Below are positions 57,188-64,000 of a DNA stretch of 64,000 bases, one piece after another. Origin of the DNA: a virus. Where the stretch lies: positions 35,666 through 99,665 of IMG/VR virus record IMGVR_UViG_3300007072_000001. One strand, written 5' to 3'. Under the pieces are notes generated by a model, which was not told the origin of the DNA, made no database searches, and worked only from the letters and a program-made list of their open reading frames with translations. The number at the start of each line of letters is the position of its first letter. Position 1 is the stretch's first letter. The position numbers and the translations under genes are program-made.

Positions 57188-57828
57188 ATACCAGCCTCAA
57201 TATTCAATTGCATTTGCTGCACATGATATACAAGGTCTCTATCAATGTTGTTCTCAAAATTGGTTGTGACCTTTGTACTAATTGTTGCTTGATAAACATC
57301 ACTGCCATCTACATCAACTACAGTTTCAGGTTTAATGTTTATTTTATTAAATGTAAGATTGTTTTCGAAGAATTTCTCCTGAAATACATAACGCATGTAA
57401 AGAGACACATAAGACATCAACTGTTCTAAATCAACAACACTTTTTGCCATAATATGTATATTTATGTTAAGTGTAAGAATACCACCATAACGATAATAAA
57501 CTTTTCCATTTTCTTCTACTTCAGAAAGAAACTCATCTCCAAGAAACGAAATGCCAGCATCTCCACCTTCAGATTCAACTATCAATGCTGGAAGTTTATC
57601 CACTCGTTTTGGAAAGTTTCTATAAATATGAATTTGAGTTTTTTCACTGTTATCAGAATATCTATATCTTAATGGTGTACTTTCATGACCAAACCCAACT
57701 CTTAAAGCATCAACAAAAGCCTTTTTAATGCCGAAAAAATACAAATATGTAAGGCTCCTTAATTCTAAAGGAGTACGACCTGCCTGTACAACTGGCTTAA
57801 TTGTTTCTACTGGTCCTTGTACCATCAT
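57184..57828 (-). CDS. Neck/tail-terminator-like protein, 214 aa
   Basis: Alpha/beta protein of the size and position of tail-completion or neck proteins just upstream of the sheath: HIYRNFPKRVDKLPALIVES near 75-94 and INIHIMAKSVVDLEQLMSYV, a pattern common in tail terminators (P-A-I-x-V and a strand-helix following). AGGAGC precedes ATG 57828; the recurrent box is at 57855..57874. Confidence 0.7.
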   Translation of the reverse strand: MMVQGPVETIKPVVQAGRTPLELRSLTYLYFFGIKKAFVDALRVGFGHESTPLRYRYSDNSEKTQIHIYRNFPKRVDKLPALIVESEGGDAGISFLGDEFLSEVEENGKVYYRYGGILTLNINIHIMAKSVVDLEQLMSYVSLYMRYVFQEKFFENNLTFNKINIKPETVVDVDGSDVYQATISTKVTTNFENNIDRDLVYHVQQMQLNIEAGI

Positions 57829-57854
57829 AGCTCCTATTGTTCTCTTTTATTTAT

Positions 57855-57874
57855 TAAATATGAAAAAATAACTA
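57855..57874 (-). promoter_or_regulatory. Recurrent AT-rich upstream box, copy 4
   Basis: Minus strand TAGTTATTTTTTCATATTTA, overlapping the TAG stop of the 94-aa gene and ending 26 nt before ATG 57828. Confidence 0.5.
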
Positions 57875-58156
57875 TGGTAAATATGGCAAGTATCCAGGTG
57901 GCGTTGGAACTACGATTGGGGCTATAGGACTCCCAGGAGTAGTACTTAAAGCCTGAACAACTTGTGTTTGTTGCCACTGCGACCAAGTAAGACTTATGCC
58001 TTCCGCTATAGCTTTTATCATCTTTTGTTGCTCTGGTGTAAGTTCTGTTGTTGGAACTGGAACCCCACTGTTATTAAATACATATTTCACCAAACCATTA
58101 GCAATAAAAGCTGCTTCTATATTTGCTGCAATTACATTAGCTGTTGGAGCTGGCAT
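57872..58156 (-). CDS. Small virion-associated protein, 94 aa
   Basis: Starts MPAPTANVIAANIEAAFIAN with a helix, then ELTPEQQKMIKAIAEGISLT and a Pro-rich end. Resembles short helical proteins encoded in neck regions of Firmicutes phages. ATG 58156, after AAGGAGG, preferred over farther in-frame starts. Confidence 0.65.
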   Translation of the reverse strand: MPAPTANVIAANIEAAFIANGLVKYVFNNSGVPVPTTELTPEQQKMIKAIAEGISLTWSQWQQTQVVQALSTTPGSPIAPIVVPTPPGYLPYLP

Positions 58157-58400
58157 ATAAATCCTCCTTTTTATTCGGTAATGGACACCATATTGGAATC
58201 TCAACTGCCATAACATTATCTTTTGTTATAACTTTCTTAAAAGGTGGTGCTAACATAAACTTTGGATGATGACAGCATAACTCTTTCATTTCTTTTCTTA
58301 TATATACACAACTTTGACATCCAGTAAGTACTTTAGCAATGTAAAGCCATTTTTTATGTGGAGTAATAGTGCCCTTGGTTTCTATCTCTTGTGACTCCAT
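58137..58400 (-). CDS. Cysteine-rich hypothetical protein, 87 aa
   Basis: Six cysteines incl. GCQSC and ELCCHHPKF and a final IWCPLP, suggesting one or two metal sites. Not recognised. It overlaps the 94-aa gene by 20 nt and the gene above by 47 nt. Confidence 0.6.
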   Translation of the reverse strand: MESQEIETKGTITPHKKWLYIAKVLTGCQSCVYIRKEMKELCCHHPKFMLAPPFKKVITKDNVMAVEIPIWCPLPNKKEDLYASSNS

Positions 58401-58596
58401 GTCTACCCTTCTCCTTCCATCTTTTAAAGCCAGGATATTTATTATAATATAAAGTTGGTTTCATTATTCTTGGAGGATTTTGCCAGAAAACTTTATCTCT
58501 TTGTGGAGATAAATTTATGCCTGGAGAAAGCTCACTCACAATCTCTTCGTCTGTTTTTCCATCAAGCAATAATTTTCGAATTTGGGTTTTTAGCAT
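58354..58596 (-). CDS. Hypothetical protein, 80 aa
   Basis: Starts MLKTQIRKLLLDGKTDEEIV, which resembles a short helix-turn-helix, followed by a basic Trp/Tyr-rich tail. The frame is open upstream, but ATG 58596 after AAGGAAG fits. Overlaps its neighbours at both ends. Confidence 0.55.
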   Translation of the reverse strand: MLKTQIRKLLLDGKTDEEIVSELSPGINLSPQRDKVFWQNPPRIMKPTLYYNKYPGFKRWKEKGRHGVTRDRNQGHYYST

Positions 58597-59014
58597 CGGC
58601 TTCCTTCTTCGCTTTTTTTTCTTTGTCTTTCTTTCTAAAATATAATGCAAGGACTATTAATCCTATGTTAAACAATATAGCTCCAACTTTACCACTGTTA
58701 ATAAGAAAATCTTGTATTGTCATTCCAACATTTGATGTAGATGCCACAACTGCCCCAACTGTTTCATCAAGCTCATTACCAACAATATTAGATGAAGATT
58801 CCAACATTGCAAGCTTTGGTTTGTGCATAGTTCCATAAGTTATCCACCCAAGATTTGCTAATGTGACGAGCACAGTGACAATAATTGTAATAAGATATTT
58901 AAAGTTATCTAAATAAACTTTAATAACTTCACCAATCATTTTAGCATTCTTTATCTTCTCTCTCTGAATCTTAATTTTTTCTTTTTCTTTATAAAGTTTT
59001 ATATCACTTGACAT
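58562..59014 (-). CDS. Two-helix membrane protein, 150 aa (holin candidate)
   Basis: A charged helix, membrane helix 1 YLITIIVTVLVTLANLGWIT near 41-60, a loop, membrane helix 2 VGAILFNIGLIVLALYF near 111-127, and a Lys-rich cytoplasmic end. It follows the endolysin by two short genes, so holin or lysis-timing roles are plausible. ATG 59014 chosen (AAAGGAG upstream). Confidence 0.6.
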   Translation of the reverse strand: MSSDIKLYKEKEKIKIQREKIKNAKMIGEVIKVYLDNFKYLITIIVTVLVTLANLGWITYGTMHKPKLAMLESSSNIVGNELDETVGAVVASTSNVGMTIQDFLINSGKVGAILFNIGLIVLALYFRKKDKEKKAKKEADAKNPNSKIIA

Positions 59015-59186
59015 TGCCACCATCTCCTTTCGACTTAACATCTTTTTTATCAACAAACCAACTCTTATTGTCGTAAAATACTAAGAACTTTTTTTGATGT
59101 TTTTCTTGAACTTTACATTCTGCTTCTTTTGGCAATACATCCCCGGTTATTCTGCTGACTATATTTTTTTTAATTATTACTTTCAT
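59004..59186 (-). CDS. Hypothetical basic protein, 60 aa
   Basis: Lys-rich small protein with strands VKVIIKKN.. and FLVFYDNKSWFVDKKDVKSK, SH3-like in style. Coupled by ATGA to the membrane protein gene above. Unknown function. Confidence 0.6.
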   Translation of the reverse strand: MKVIIKKNIVSRITGDVLPKEAECKVQEKHQKKFLVFYDNKSWFVDKKDVKSKGDGGNVK

Positions 59187-59320
59187 TTATAAAACGCCCT
59201 TTTAACCGTGTCACTTGCTATCATTGCCGTAACTGAACTCATTGGCTTTTCTGACTTTTTTTGTGCTATAACAACTCCAATAATAACTCCAACAATTAAT
59301 CCACAGATGAAATATAACAT
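59183..59320 (-). CDS. Small membrane protein beside the endolysin, 45 aa
   Basis: Begins MLYFICGLIVGVIIGVVIAQ, a single membrane helix, followed by a short hydrophilic tail. ATG 59320 overlaps the endolysin stop by one base with GGAG upstream; an in-frame start farther up lies inside the endolysin gene. A pinholin/antiholin-like or spanin-like function is possible. Confidence 0.65.
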   Translation of the reverse strand: MLYFICGLIVGVIIGVVIAQKKSEKPMSSVTAMIASDTVKRAFYK

Positions 59321-59871
59321 CACGCCACTCCATTTAATTTTTGTAGTTGCTTTCCAACACGATTTACCCATCCTCTAAAAAAAGTTTCTTGTGTTGAGTC
59401 AGCCTCTACTATTTTTACATACCGTTCAAATTGTAGTCCTATTACAACTTTCGCCGTATATAGTGTGTCAGCAGGGGAAAGACTATTAATTATTGACATT
59501 GTTTTTGAGCCCATTACCCCATCTACTATCATATCAAGCCAGCTAATAGCATTTCTATTCAAAAGATTCAACGTTCTTTGAACAGCCCTGCATGCAGTCC
59601 CAGTACCACAATTCACTCCAAAATCAAATAAAATCTCTGCAAGCATTTGACTATTCATCTGATCGAGCTTCAAAACATCCCAATAATCTTCTTTATAAAT
59701 CTGCTTTACAAAATCCAAAGTTAAATCTTTCATTTCTCCTTTGTAGCCATGTTCTCTTGCTTTTTTAATTGTGATTCCAAAATTCGTTTCCCCACCTTTG
59801 TCAGTAGGATTATTTACATATCCACCTTCTACATTAAGAACTTTAGGAATTGCCAGCTCGAAGTTAGCCAT
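59320..59871 (-). CDS. Endolysin, GH108-type muramidase
   Basis: 183 aa. VEGGYVNNPTDKGGETNFGI at residues 14-33 is the GH108 (ZliS-like) signature with catalytic Glu15; a C-terminal peptidoglycan-binding-like half follows (FDFGVNCGTGTACRAVQRTL, WLDMIVDGVMGSKT). It would cut the glycan strand at lysis. No signal peptide, so it needs a holin; small membrane proteins lie just downstream. ATG 59871 chosen. The preceding gene is a homing endonuclease. Confidence 0.93.
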   Translation of the reverse strand: MANFELAIPKVLNVEGGYVNNPTDKGGETNFGITIKKAREHGYKGEMKDLTLDFVKQIYKEDYWDVLKLDQMNSQMLAEILFDFGVNCGTGTACRAVQRTLNLLNRNAISWLDMIVDGVMGSKTMSIINSLSPADTLYTAKVVIGLQFERYVKIVEADSTQETFFRGWVNRVGKQLQKLNGVA

Positions 59872-60526
59872 GTTTGTTCTCCTTAATTGTTTTAATACAT
59901 TTATCCATATCATTATATATTTCATCTTCCCAAAATCTTATAACTTTATACCCAAGCTCTTTTAATTTGTTGTTTCTATATTCATCTTTCTTTTTTTGTT
60001 TTGGTAAATTATGCCAATAGTTTCCATCCACTTCAATTATTATGTTGTGCTCTGGCAAACAGAAGTCACAGAACCCTACGTCCTTTACATAATGCTGTTT
60101 GATTACCAAATAACATTCTTTGAGTAAGGCTTCGTACATTATAATTTCTGGCTTTGTATCAAATAATTTTGGTTTACCATTTAAAAAGTTTTGAGCTATT
60201 TTTTTTGCAAAATCTGGATTTTTAAGTTTTTCTTTCATTGCATTTGAAAGTTTTCTTTTTGTATCTAACGACCTATGTTTTCCAAACCAATATTTTGTAG
60301 GTTTTTTTTCTTTAGCTAATCTCATTTTATTTTTAGTATCTTCACTATGCCTTTTACCATAAAATGGATTTTCTTTTCCTATCATTTTTTTTCTAAATGG
60401 ATAAAATTTTAATTTAGCATCTTCCGACCATTTCCAATGCTTTCCTTTGGAGTTCTTAGTAATTTCAGAAATTTTTGATAATTTTTCTATAGTTTTTAAA
60501 CTTCTTACATATACTCCACTTGGCAT
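59864..60526 (-). CDS. Free-standing homing endonuclease, NUMOD3 plus VSR-like (EDxHD)
   Basis: 220 aa. Residues 25-100 hold NUMOD3-type DNA-binding repeats (GKENPFYGKRHSEDTKNKMR, WFGKHRSLDTKRKLSNAMK). Residues 125-215 are the VSR-like nuclease: KPEIIMYEALL, DFCLPEHNIIIEVDGNYWHN (Asp, His), KKDEYRNNKLKELGYKVIRF, WEDEI. It is wedged between a neck-like gene (TAATG overlap) and the endolysin (8 nt overlap). Such genes spread by cutting an allele that lacks them. It shares its nuclease type with the endonuclease inside the DnaE intein. Confidence 0.9.
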   Translation of the reverse strand: MPSGVYVRSLKTIEKLSKISEITKNSKGKHWKWSEDAKLKFYPFRKKMIGKENPFYGKRHSEDTKNKMRLAKEKKPTKYWFGKHRSLDTKRKLSNAMKEKLKNPDFAKKIAQNFLNGKPKLFDTKPEIIMYEALLKECYLVIKQHYVKDVGFCDFCLPEHNIIIEVDGNYWHNLPKQKKKDEYRNNKLKELGYKVIRFWEDEIYNDMDKCIKTIKENKHG

Positions 60527-61497
60527 TAGAAGTTGCTCCTTCCTTGAGGGTTATATCTTGAATCTGCTGTCTTGGCCAAAGCCGCGTTTATTGTGTCAAC
60601 AGAAACAATTCTTCTTATATCCATCAAATGTATCAAATCAAACTTAATGTCCTGTCTTGTCGCAACATCTCTTGGAGCACTAACTTTCACTTCTTTTACC
60701 TCATATCGTTCGCCATCAAGTCTTCTTACTATCATATCCCCAACCCTTAAAATTGGATCTGGGACCGTCCATCCATCGTATGTCTGGGATACCTTCAATC
60801 CAGCCAAAGTACCTTTAAAATCTTTTGCTGGCATCATATTAAATCTTATGGTCATTTTTATAGGAGGATAATATCCTCCAACAATGCCAGTCCCAAAACA
60901 AAGATTACATCTATCACTTCCACGAAAGTCAGCATTAGCATCACTTTTATCTGTACAAGCGCATGGTATGCCAAATGGACTATCACTGCCCCATCTTCTC
61001 ATATATACATCGCAAGTTGTACCATCATTTTCGAGAACAAATTTTACCTCAGCTGGAATAAGTTCAGTAATAACATACTTCATTGAGCTATTTATGTTAT
61101 CAGTCTCTGGAAATACAAAACTTGGAGTAATAGGACTTTCAGTCTCTTCCATAAAATTTCTTTTGCTTACATCATAGAATGTTTCACCGCTTTCGTTTAT
61201 AAAAGTCTCAACCCCACCAACGACCTTCGATACCCAAAAATAAAAGTGCATGTTTTGTGGATATATTGGCAATTTGAATTTCAGTTGATTTGTTGTTATT
61301 CGGTCACGATTAACTTTATACCTATATAATGGGAACATACTAAAATAAACATTATAGCTATCAGCATTTGGTTCTGCATCCCATTCGATAGTCACAATAT
61401 CAAAAGCACCAATATAAACTCCACCCCACATTGGGTCGAAATATTCTTGTTTGTCATCATCTTGTATTGATGTCCTATCAATTTTCTTTATTGCCAT
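60526..61497 (-). CDS. Neck/tail protein with FnIII-like start and zinc motif
   Basis: 323 aa. Residues 30-115 look FnIII-like (IVTIEWDAEPNADSYNVYFS). Near residue 180-210 a cysteine set CACTDK..CNLCFGTG followed by GIVGGYYPP resembles a DnaJ-like zinc knuckle seen in phage connector proteins. C-terminal half beta-rich (ILRVGDMIVRRLDGERYEVK). Probably a virion component near the neck. GGAG-type site precedes ATG 61497. Confidence 0.7.
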   Translation of the reverse strand: MAIKKIDRTSIQDDDKQEYFDPMWGGVYIGAFDIVTIEWDAEPNADSYNVYFSMFPLYRYKVNRDRITTNQLKFKLPIYPQNMHFYFWVSKVVGGVETFINESGETFYDVSKRNFMEETESPITPSFVFPETDNINSSMKYVITELIPAEVKFVLENDGTTCDVYMRRWGSDSPFGIPCACTDKSDANADFRGSDRCNLCFGTGIVGGYYPPIKMTIRFNMMPAKDFKGTLAGLKVSQTYDGWTVPDPILRVGDMIVRRLDGERYEVKEVKVSAPRDVATRQDIKFDLIHLMDIRRIVSVDTINAALAKTADSRYNPQGRSNF

Positions 61498-61739
61498 TAT
61501 TTACTCCCATTATCTGCACTGCTTTTGCCATAATGGTCTCCTATGACATTACCTGTACAAAAAGCAGTGAACACTGCTGTGATAGCAAAAACTACACCAC
61601 CAAATGCTTGTGTTGCTAAATTATCTGGAAGTTTATAAAGACACCATATGCCCATTATTCCAAGGACAAGAATACTGAACAAACATGCAAAGAACTTTTT
61701 TGATGAAAGATTTTTTAAAATTATTTCTACAAAACTCAT
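61497..61739 (-). CDS. Two-helix membrane protein, 80 aa
   Basis: Basic start, helix 1 FFACLFSILVLGIMGIWCLY near 16-35, helix 2 FGGVVFAITAVFTAFCTG near 46-63, then a hydrophilic tail. Holin-like topology; it is one of three membrane proteins in the 58-62 kb stretch. GGAGG-like site before ATG 61739. Confidence 0.6.
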   Translation of the reverse strand: MSFVEIILKNLSSKKFFACLFSILVLGIMGIWCLYKLPDNLATQAFGGVVFAITAVFTAFCTGNVIGDHYGKSSADNGSK

Positions 61740-61766
61740 ATCTTCCCTCCTACATCACTAAATACA

Positions 61767-62027
61767 TTATTTTATATTTTTCTTCTTTTCTTCTTCGAGC
61801 CCTTCTTGAAGCATTTTGATAGCAGTTTTTACTTTATGATTTTTTACAAATGGAGCCAAAAGATTGATTAAACCTCTAAGCATTGGGGCATTAAGAACGT
61901 TCTCCACAAACCCAGCTGCCAAACATGTTTTTGCTGTTATAACTCGATGCTTTGAAAATTGTTGAGCTAACTCTTTTTCAGCACCTTCGAGATAAGATAC
62001 AATAGCTTTGACTTTGTTTTCATCCAT
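61767..62027 (-). CDS. Hypothetical helical protein, 86 aa
   Basis: Helical (KVKAIVSYLEGAEKELAQQF, LINLLAPFVKNHKVKTAIKM) with a charged end. Not recognised. Confidence 0.65.
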   Translation of the reverse strand: MDENKVKAIVSYLEGAEKELAQQFSKHRVITAKTCLAAGFVENVLNAPMLRGLINLLAPFVKNHKVKTAIKMLQEGLEEEKKKNIK

Positions 62028-62044
62028 AAAATACTCCTATAAAA

Positions 62045-62566
62045 TTAAAAACTCATTCCAAAAGTTGCTCTTACAAATTGCCCTAATTGATTTTGATAAC
62101 GTGGACTTCCAAGAACTATCATGTTCCTTGACCATAAGTAATTTTTAATGTTAATAACTTGTTCTTTATAAAGCTTCAACATGTTCTCGTAACTTCTATT
62201 TAACTTCTCCACTCTATCAAATGCGATTGAAAACCCATTATCAGTGTATGATACATCGTTAAGTGTCCATTTCATTTGCATAAATAAAGCAGTAAATGCA
62301 TTAACTCCCAAAACTAATGTTTGGTCCATTCCAGCTGGAAAATTTTTTACTGTCCACCCAGTTACTGGTTGTGTCCAATTCATATCATTAATTACAAGGT
62401 CAACATATGAAAGAATTCGTCTATTCATTGCTATATCATCAATGTCACCAAAAGCCTCTTTATTCAAAAAAGGCTTTGGCAGAACATTTCTTACAGCCTG
62501 AAGAATTCTTATTTCAGTTGCTGTTAGACCTGTTTCTGGAACTGGTTGTTCTGCTGGTATAGGCAT
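62045..62566 (-). CDS. Virion/neck protein, 173 aa
   Basis: Helical start (LTATEIRILQAVRNVLPKPF) then LVINDMNWTQPVTGW and a C-terminal FVRATFGMSF ending. The pattern of an N-terminal helix followed by a Trp/Pro loop occurs in head-tail connector proteins; I cannot name the family. GGAG upstream of ATG 62566. Confidence 0.65.
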   Translation of the reverse strand: MPIPAEQPVPETGLTATEIRILQAVRNVLPKPFLNKEAFGDIDDIAMNRRILSYVDLVINDMNWTQPVTGWTVKNFPAGMDQTLVLGVNAFTALFMQMKWTLNDVSYTDNGFSIAFDRVEKLNRSYENMLKLYKEQVINIKNYLWSRNMIVLGSPRYQNQLGQFVRATFGMSF

Positions 62567-62577
62567 TTAAAAGCTCC

Positions 62578-62967
62578 TTAACTGCCTGAAATGACTTCAT
62601 CACCTTGAATAACATCAAGTTTAACTTCAGCTGGAAGCTCATTGGTGACAACAACTTCGTTTATTGTACTACCACATATTGTAAATTGTCCATTCACCGG
62701 TATAGCATTAACACTTCCATTAATGTTTACTTTAACTGGTGCATAGCTATAAAGAGAAATATATTCAATTGTGTCACTTATTAAGTCAAGAGTTTTTGAA
62801 ACTGGAGTGTAAGGACCAGGCGAAACTCCTGTTGCAGCATTAATATGAATTACATCTTGTCTGGAGTTGTTATAATTAAGAACTGGCTCTTTCTTCAAAT
62901 ATCCTATTCTGACATTATTCTCGTCAAAAATCTCAACCATCGATGTATTGATTATTTGATTTGCCAT
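62578..62967 (-). CDS. Beta-rich virion protein, 129 aa
   Basis: Beta-rich with few charges (VRIGYLKKEPVLNYNNSRQ, VKVNINGSVNAIPVNGQF). Likely minor virion protein. GGAGG before ATG 62967. Confidence 0.65.
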   Translation of the reverse strand: MANQIINTSMVEIFDENNVRIGYLKKEPVLNYNNSRQDVIHINAATGVSPGPYTPVSKTLDLISDTIEYISLYSYAPVKVNINGSVNAIPVNGQFTICGSTINEVVVTNELPAEVKLDVIQGDEVISGS

Positions 62968-62977
62968 AATATCCTCC

Positions 62978-63658
62978 TTATTTTACAACTTCAGCAGATA
63001 TTGATACAAAGTGGTTTCCAGCGCTCCCACCTTCAAGCTCAACTTCAAATATTGAACCAATTGGAATTGGAATTTTTGTTGAAAATATCTGCCCACTTGT
63101 CGTATCAGACCTATATGCGTATCTACGAATTGCTACCCCATCTATTTTCACAAGAACATCTCCAGCTGCGTACCCACCGACCACAATTTCAGTTAAATAA
63201 ATGAAGTTCACAAATGTTGTATTTACTACATCATTCCCAACTGCTGTATTAGCAAGCCAAGATTTAAAATAGTATTTGTTGCCATATATCCATCCATCTC
63301 TATCAACCATAACTTCCTGGGCAGCTGGTTTTGCAGTTAAAGTAAGTGTAGCACTTACGTAAGCAGGAAATGCATTAATTTCTTTTGCCCAAACATAAAA
63401 TACTTTTGAGTATGGGTTATTTGGAAAGTTAACGGTGATTGTCACTGTTTTTGCATCAATCAATGAGTTCATTGAAGAAGTGTTTACAGTGTTGCCATCG
63501 TTCGTAATAACAGCAAAATTTGAAGTACCACCAACACGTCTTGGAATTGCTATGGTATATTTTGTATTATCTATCGATATAAGCCTCAAATCAAAATCAG
63601 CAGCATATACTGCCATAGATGTCGTTAACATTGTAATCATTAATATAAACTTTTTCAT
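62978..63658 (-). CDS. Signal-peptide-bearing beta-rich protein, 226 aa
   Basis: Begins MKKFILMITMLTTSMAVYAA, a classic Sec signal peptide with an AxA-type cleavage site (VYA/AD) near residue 19. The mature part is beta-rich and Ig-like in style (ATLTLTAKPAAQEVMVDRDG, VLVKIDGVAIRRYAYRS). An exported protein amid virion genes is unexpected: it might coat the host surface (superinfection exclusion) or be an acquired secreted protein. GGAGG precedes ATG 63658. Confidence 0.78.
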   Translation of the reverse strand: MKKFILMITMLTTSMAVYAADFDLRLISIDNTKYTIAIPRRVGGTSNFAVITNDGNTVNTSSMNSLIDAKTVTITVNFPNNPYSKVFYVWAKEINAFPAYVSATLTLTAKPAAQEVMVDRDGWIYGNKYYFKSWLANTAVGNDVVNTTFVNFIYLTEIVVGGYAAGDVLVKIDGVAIRRYAYRSDTTSGQIFSTKIPIPIGSIFEVELEGGSAGNHFVSISAEVVK

Positions 63659-63682
63659 TTGTCCTGCCTCCTTTTCTTATAT

Positions 63683-63702
63683 TAAATATGTAATAATAAC
63701 TA
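63683..63702 (-). promoter_or_regulatory. Recurrent AT-rich upstream box, copy 5
   Basis: Minus strand TAGTTATTATTACATATTTA, starting at the TAG stop of the repeat protein and ending 24 nt before ATG 63658. Confidence 0.5.
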
Positions 63703-64000
63703 TCTCCAAAGCCATTGAAACAATAAATTAAAATTTGTTGGTTGTAGTATTGCATCTGGAGTTGGTATTGAAGTTATTGTTAGCGTCACTGTGGGTGTTG
63801 CCGTAGGAGTTATAGTAGAAGTAATAGTTTGAGTTATAGTTTGAGTTATAGTAGAAGTAATAGTTCTAGTTATAGTCGGAGTAGCTGTTCTAGTAATAGT
63901 TGGAGTCACTGTTTGAGTAATAGTAGGAGTAGCTGTTCTAGTAATAGTTGGAGTAGCTGTTCTAGTAATAGTTGGAGTCACTGTTTGAGTAATAGTAGGA
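63700..64000 (-). CDS. TPT-repeat protein, 5' end outside the window
   Basis: At least 99 codons are open to the window edge. Octapeptide-like units (TPTITRTA, TPTITQTV) repeat with a 24-nt DNA period, then a short unique end FNLLFQWLWR. Thr/Pro-rich repeats of this type are typical of extended linkers or surface stalks. It precedes the secreted protein gene. The true start lies beyond 64000. Confidence 0.75.
   Translation of the reverse strand, partial: PTITQTVTPTITRTATPTITRTATPTITQTVTPTITRTATPTITRTITSTITQTITQTITSTITPTATPTVTLTITSIPTPDAILQPTNFNLLFQWLWR
63781..64000 (-). repeat. 24-bp minisatellite in the TPT-repeat gene
   Basis: Units close to GTAGCTGTTCTAGTAATAGT-TGGA (plus strand) repeat in tandem with diverged copies toward 63781, running off the right edge. 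All units keep the reading frame, so repeat number can vary without breaking the gene. Confidence 0.85.

Noticed and set aside
63781-64000. Regular repeats that might be a CRISPR array
   Set aside because: Units are contiguous 24-mers without unique spacers and keep a reading frame, so they are a coding minisatellite.

Overview
The window is a contiguous piece of a large, strongly AT-rich tailed-phage genome, probably a lytic-type myovirus. Evidence is a contractile-tail set (sheath, two tube-like proteins, tape measure with frameshifted chaperone, gp25-like and J-like baseplate proteins), a self-contained replisome, tRNA genes, tight ATGA gene overlaps, and the fact that every supported gene lies on the minus strand. 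The capsid and terminase genes are not here and presumably lie beyond one of the edges. Nearly every gene has a strong GGAGG-type ribosome binding site. Together with low GC, an IS607/TnpB remnant, a stand-alone NrdD-like glycyl-radical domain and a U32-family protein, this points to a low-GC, probably anaerobic, Firmicutes/Clostridia-like host (inference). The standard code fits, since TGA is used as stop.

Layout, in the direction of transcription (high to low coordinates): 64.0-61.5 kb holds minor virion genes, including a repeat protein cut by the window edge and a signal-peptide protein. 61.5-58.1 kb holds a neck-like protein, a free-standing VSR-like homing endonuclease, a GH108 endolysin and several small membrane proteins (lysis candidates). 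57.8-50.8 kb is neck/terminator, sheath, two paralogous tube-like proteins, chaperone G/GT with a canonical A AAA AAG slip site, tape measure and tail protein. 50.8-43.4 kb is baseplate, including a hub-like protein with an M15 peptidase-like C-terminus. 43.4-39.9 kb is fibre proteins, and 39.9-37.4 kb holds a membrane protein, a patatin-like protein and small genes. A structured non-coding junction at 37.05-37.39 kb separates the virion half from the DNA-metabolism half.

The DNA half contains a UvsW-like helicase, a degenerate loader-like protein, a DnaB-type helicase, DUF932, a FEN-type exonuclease and a primase split into a zinc-finger gene (30 kb) and a TOPRIM gene (1 kb). It continues with a U32-family Fe-S protein overlapping a glycosyltransferase, dCMP deaminase, a UDG-like fusion, dNMP kinase, metallopeptidase, DNA methyltransferase, a sigma-like factor, tRNA-Gln and a dimeric dUTPase. 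It ends with a DNA polymerase III alpha (DnaE) broken into two genes by a split intein carrying a VSR-like nuclease, a mini RecA-fold ATPase, an SSB-like acidic-tail protein, SbcD/SbcC, GroES, RusA, an IS607 deletion fusion, tRNA-Pro, tRNA-Arg and RecA.

Two recurrent upstream elements suggest a regulatory scheme. One is a set of host-type promoters, several followed by a shared AGAATTCAGGAGG leader. The other is a 20-nt AT-rich box (consensus TAGTTAWTTTTACRTATTTA) before at least six genes, which may be read by the phage's own sigma-like factor. The best candidates for new biology are the fractured DnaE and the U32-glycosyltransferase pair embedded among pyrimidine-nucleotide genes, which could form a DNA or RNA base-modification pathway.
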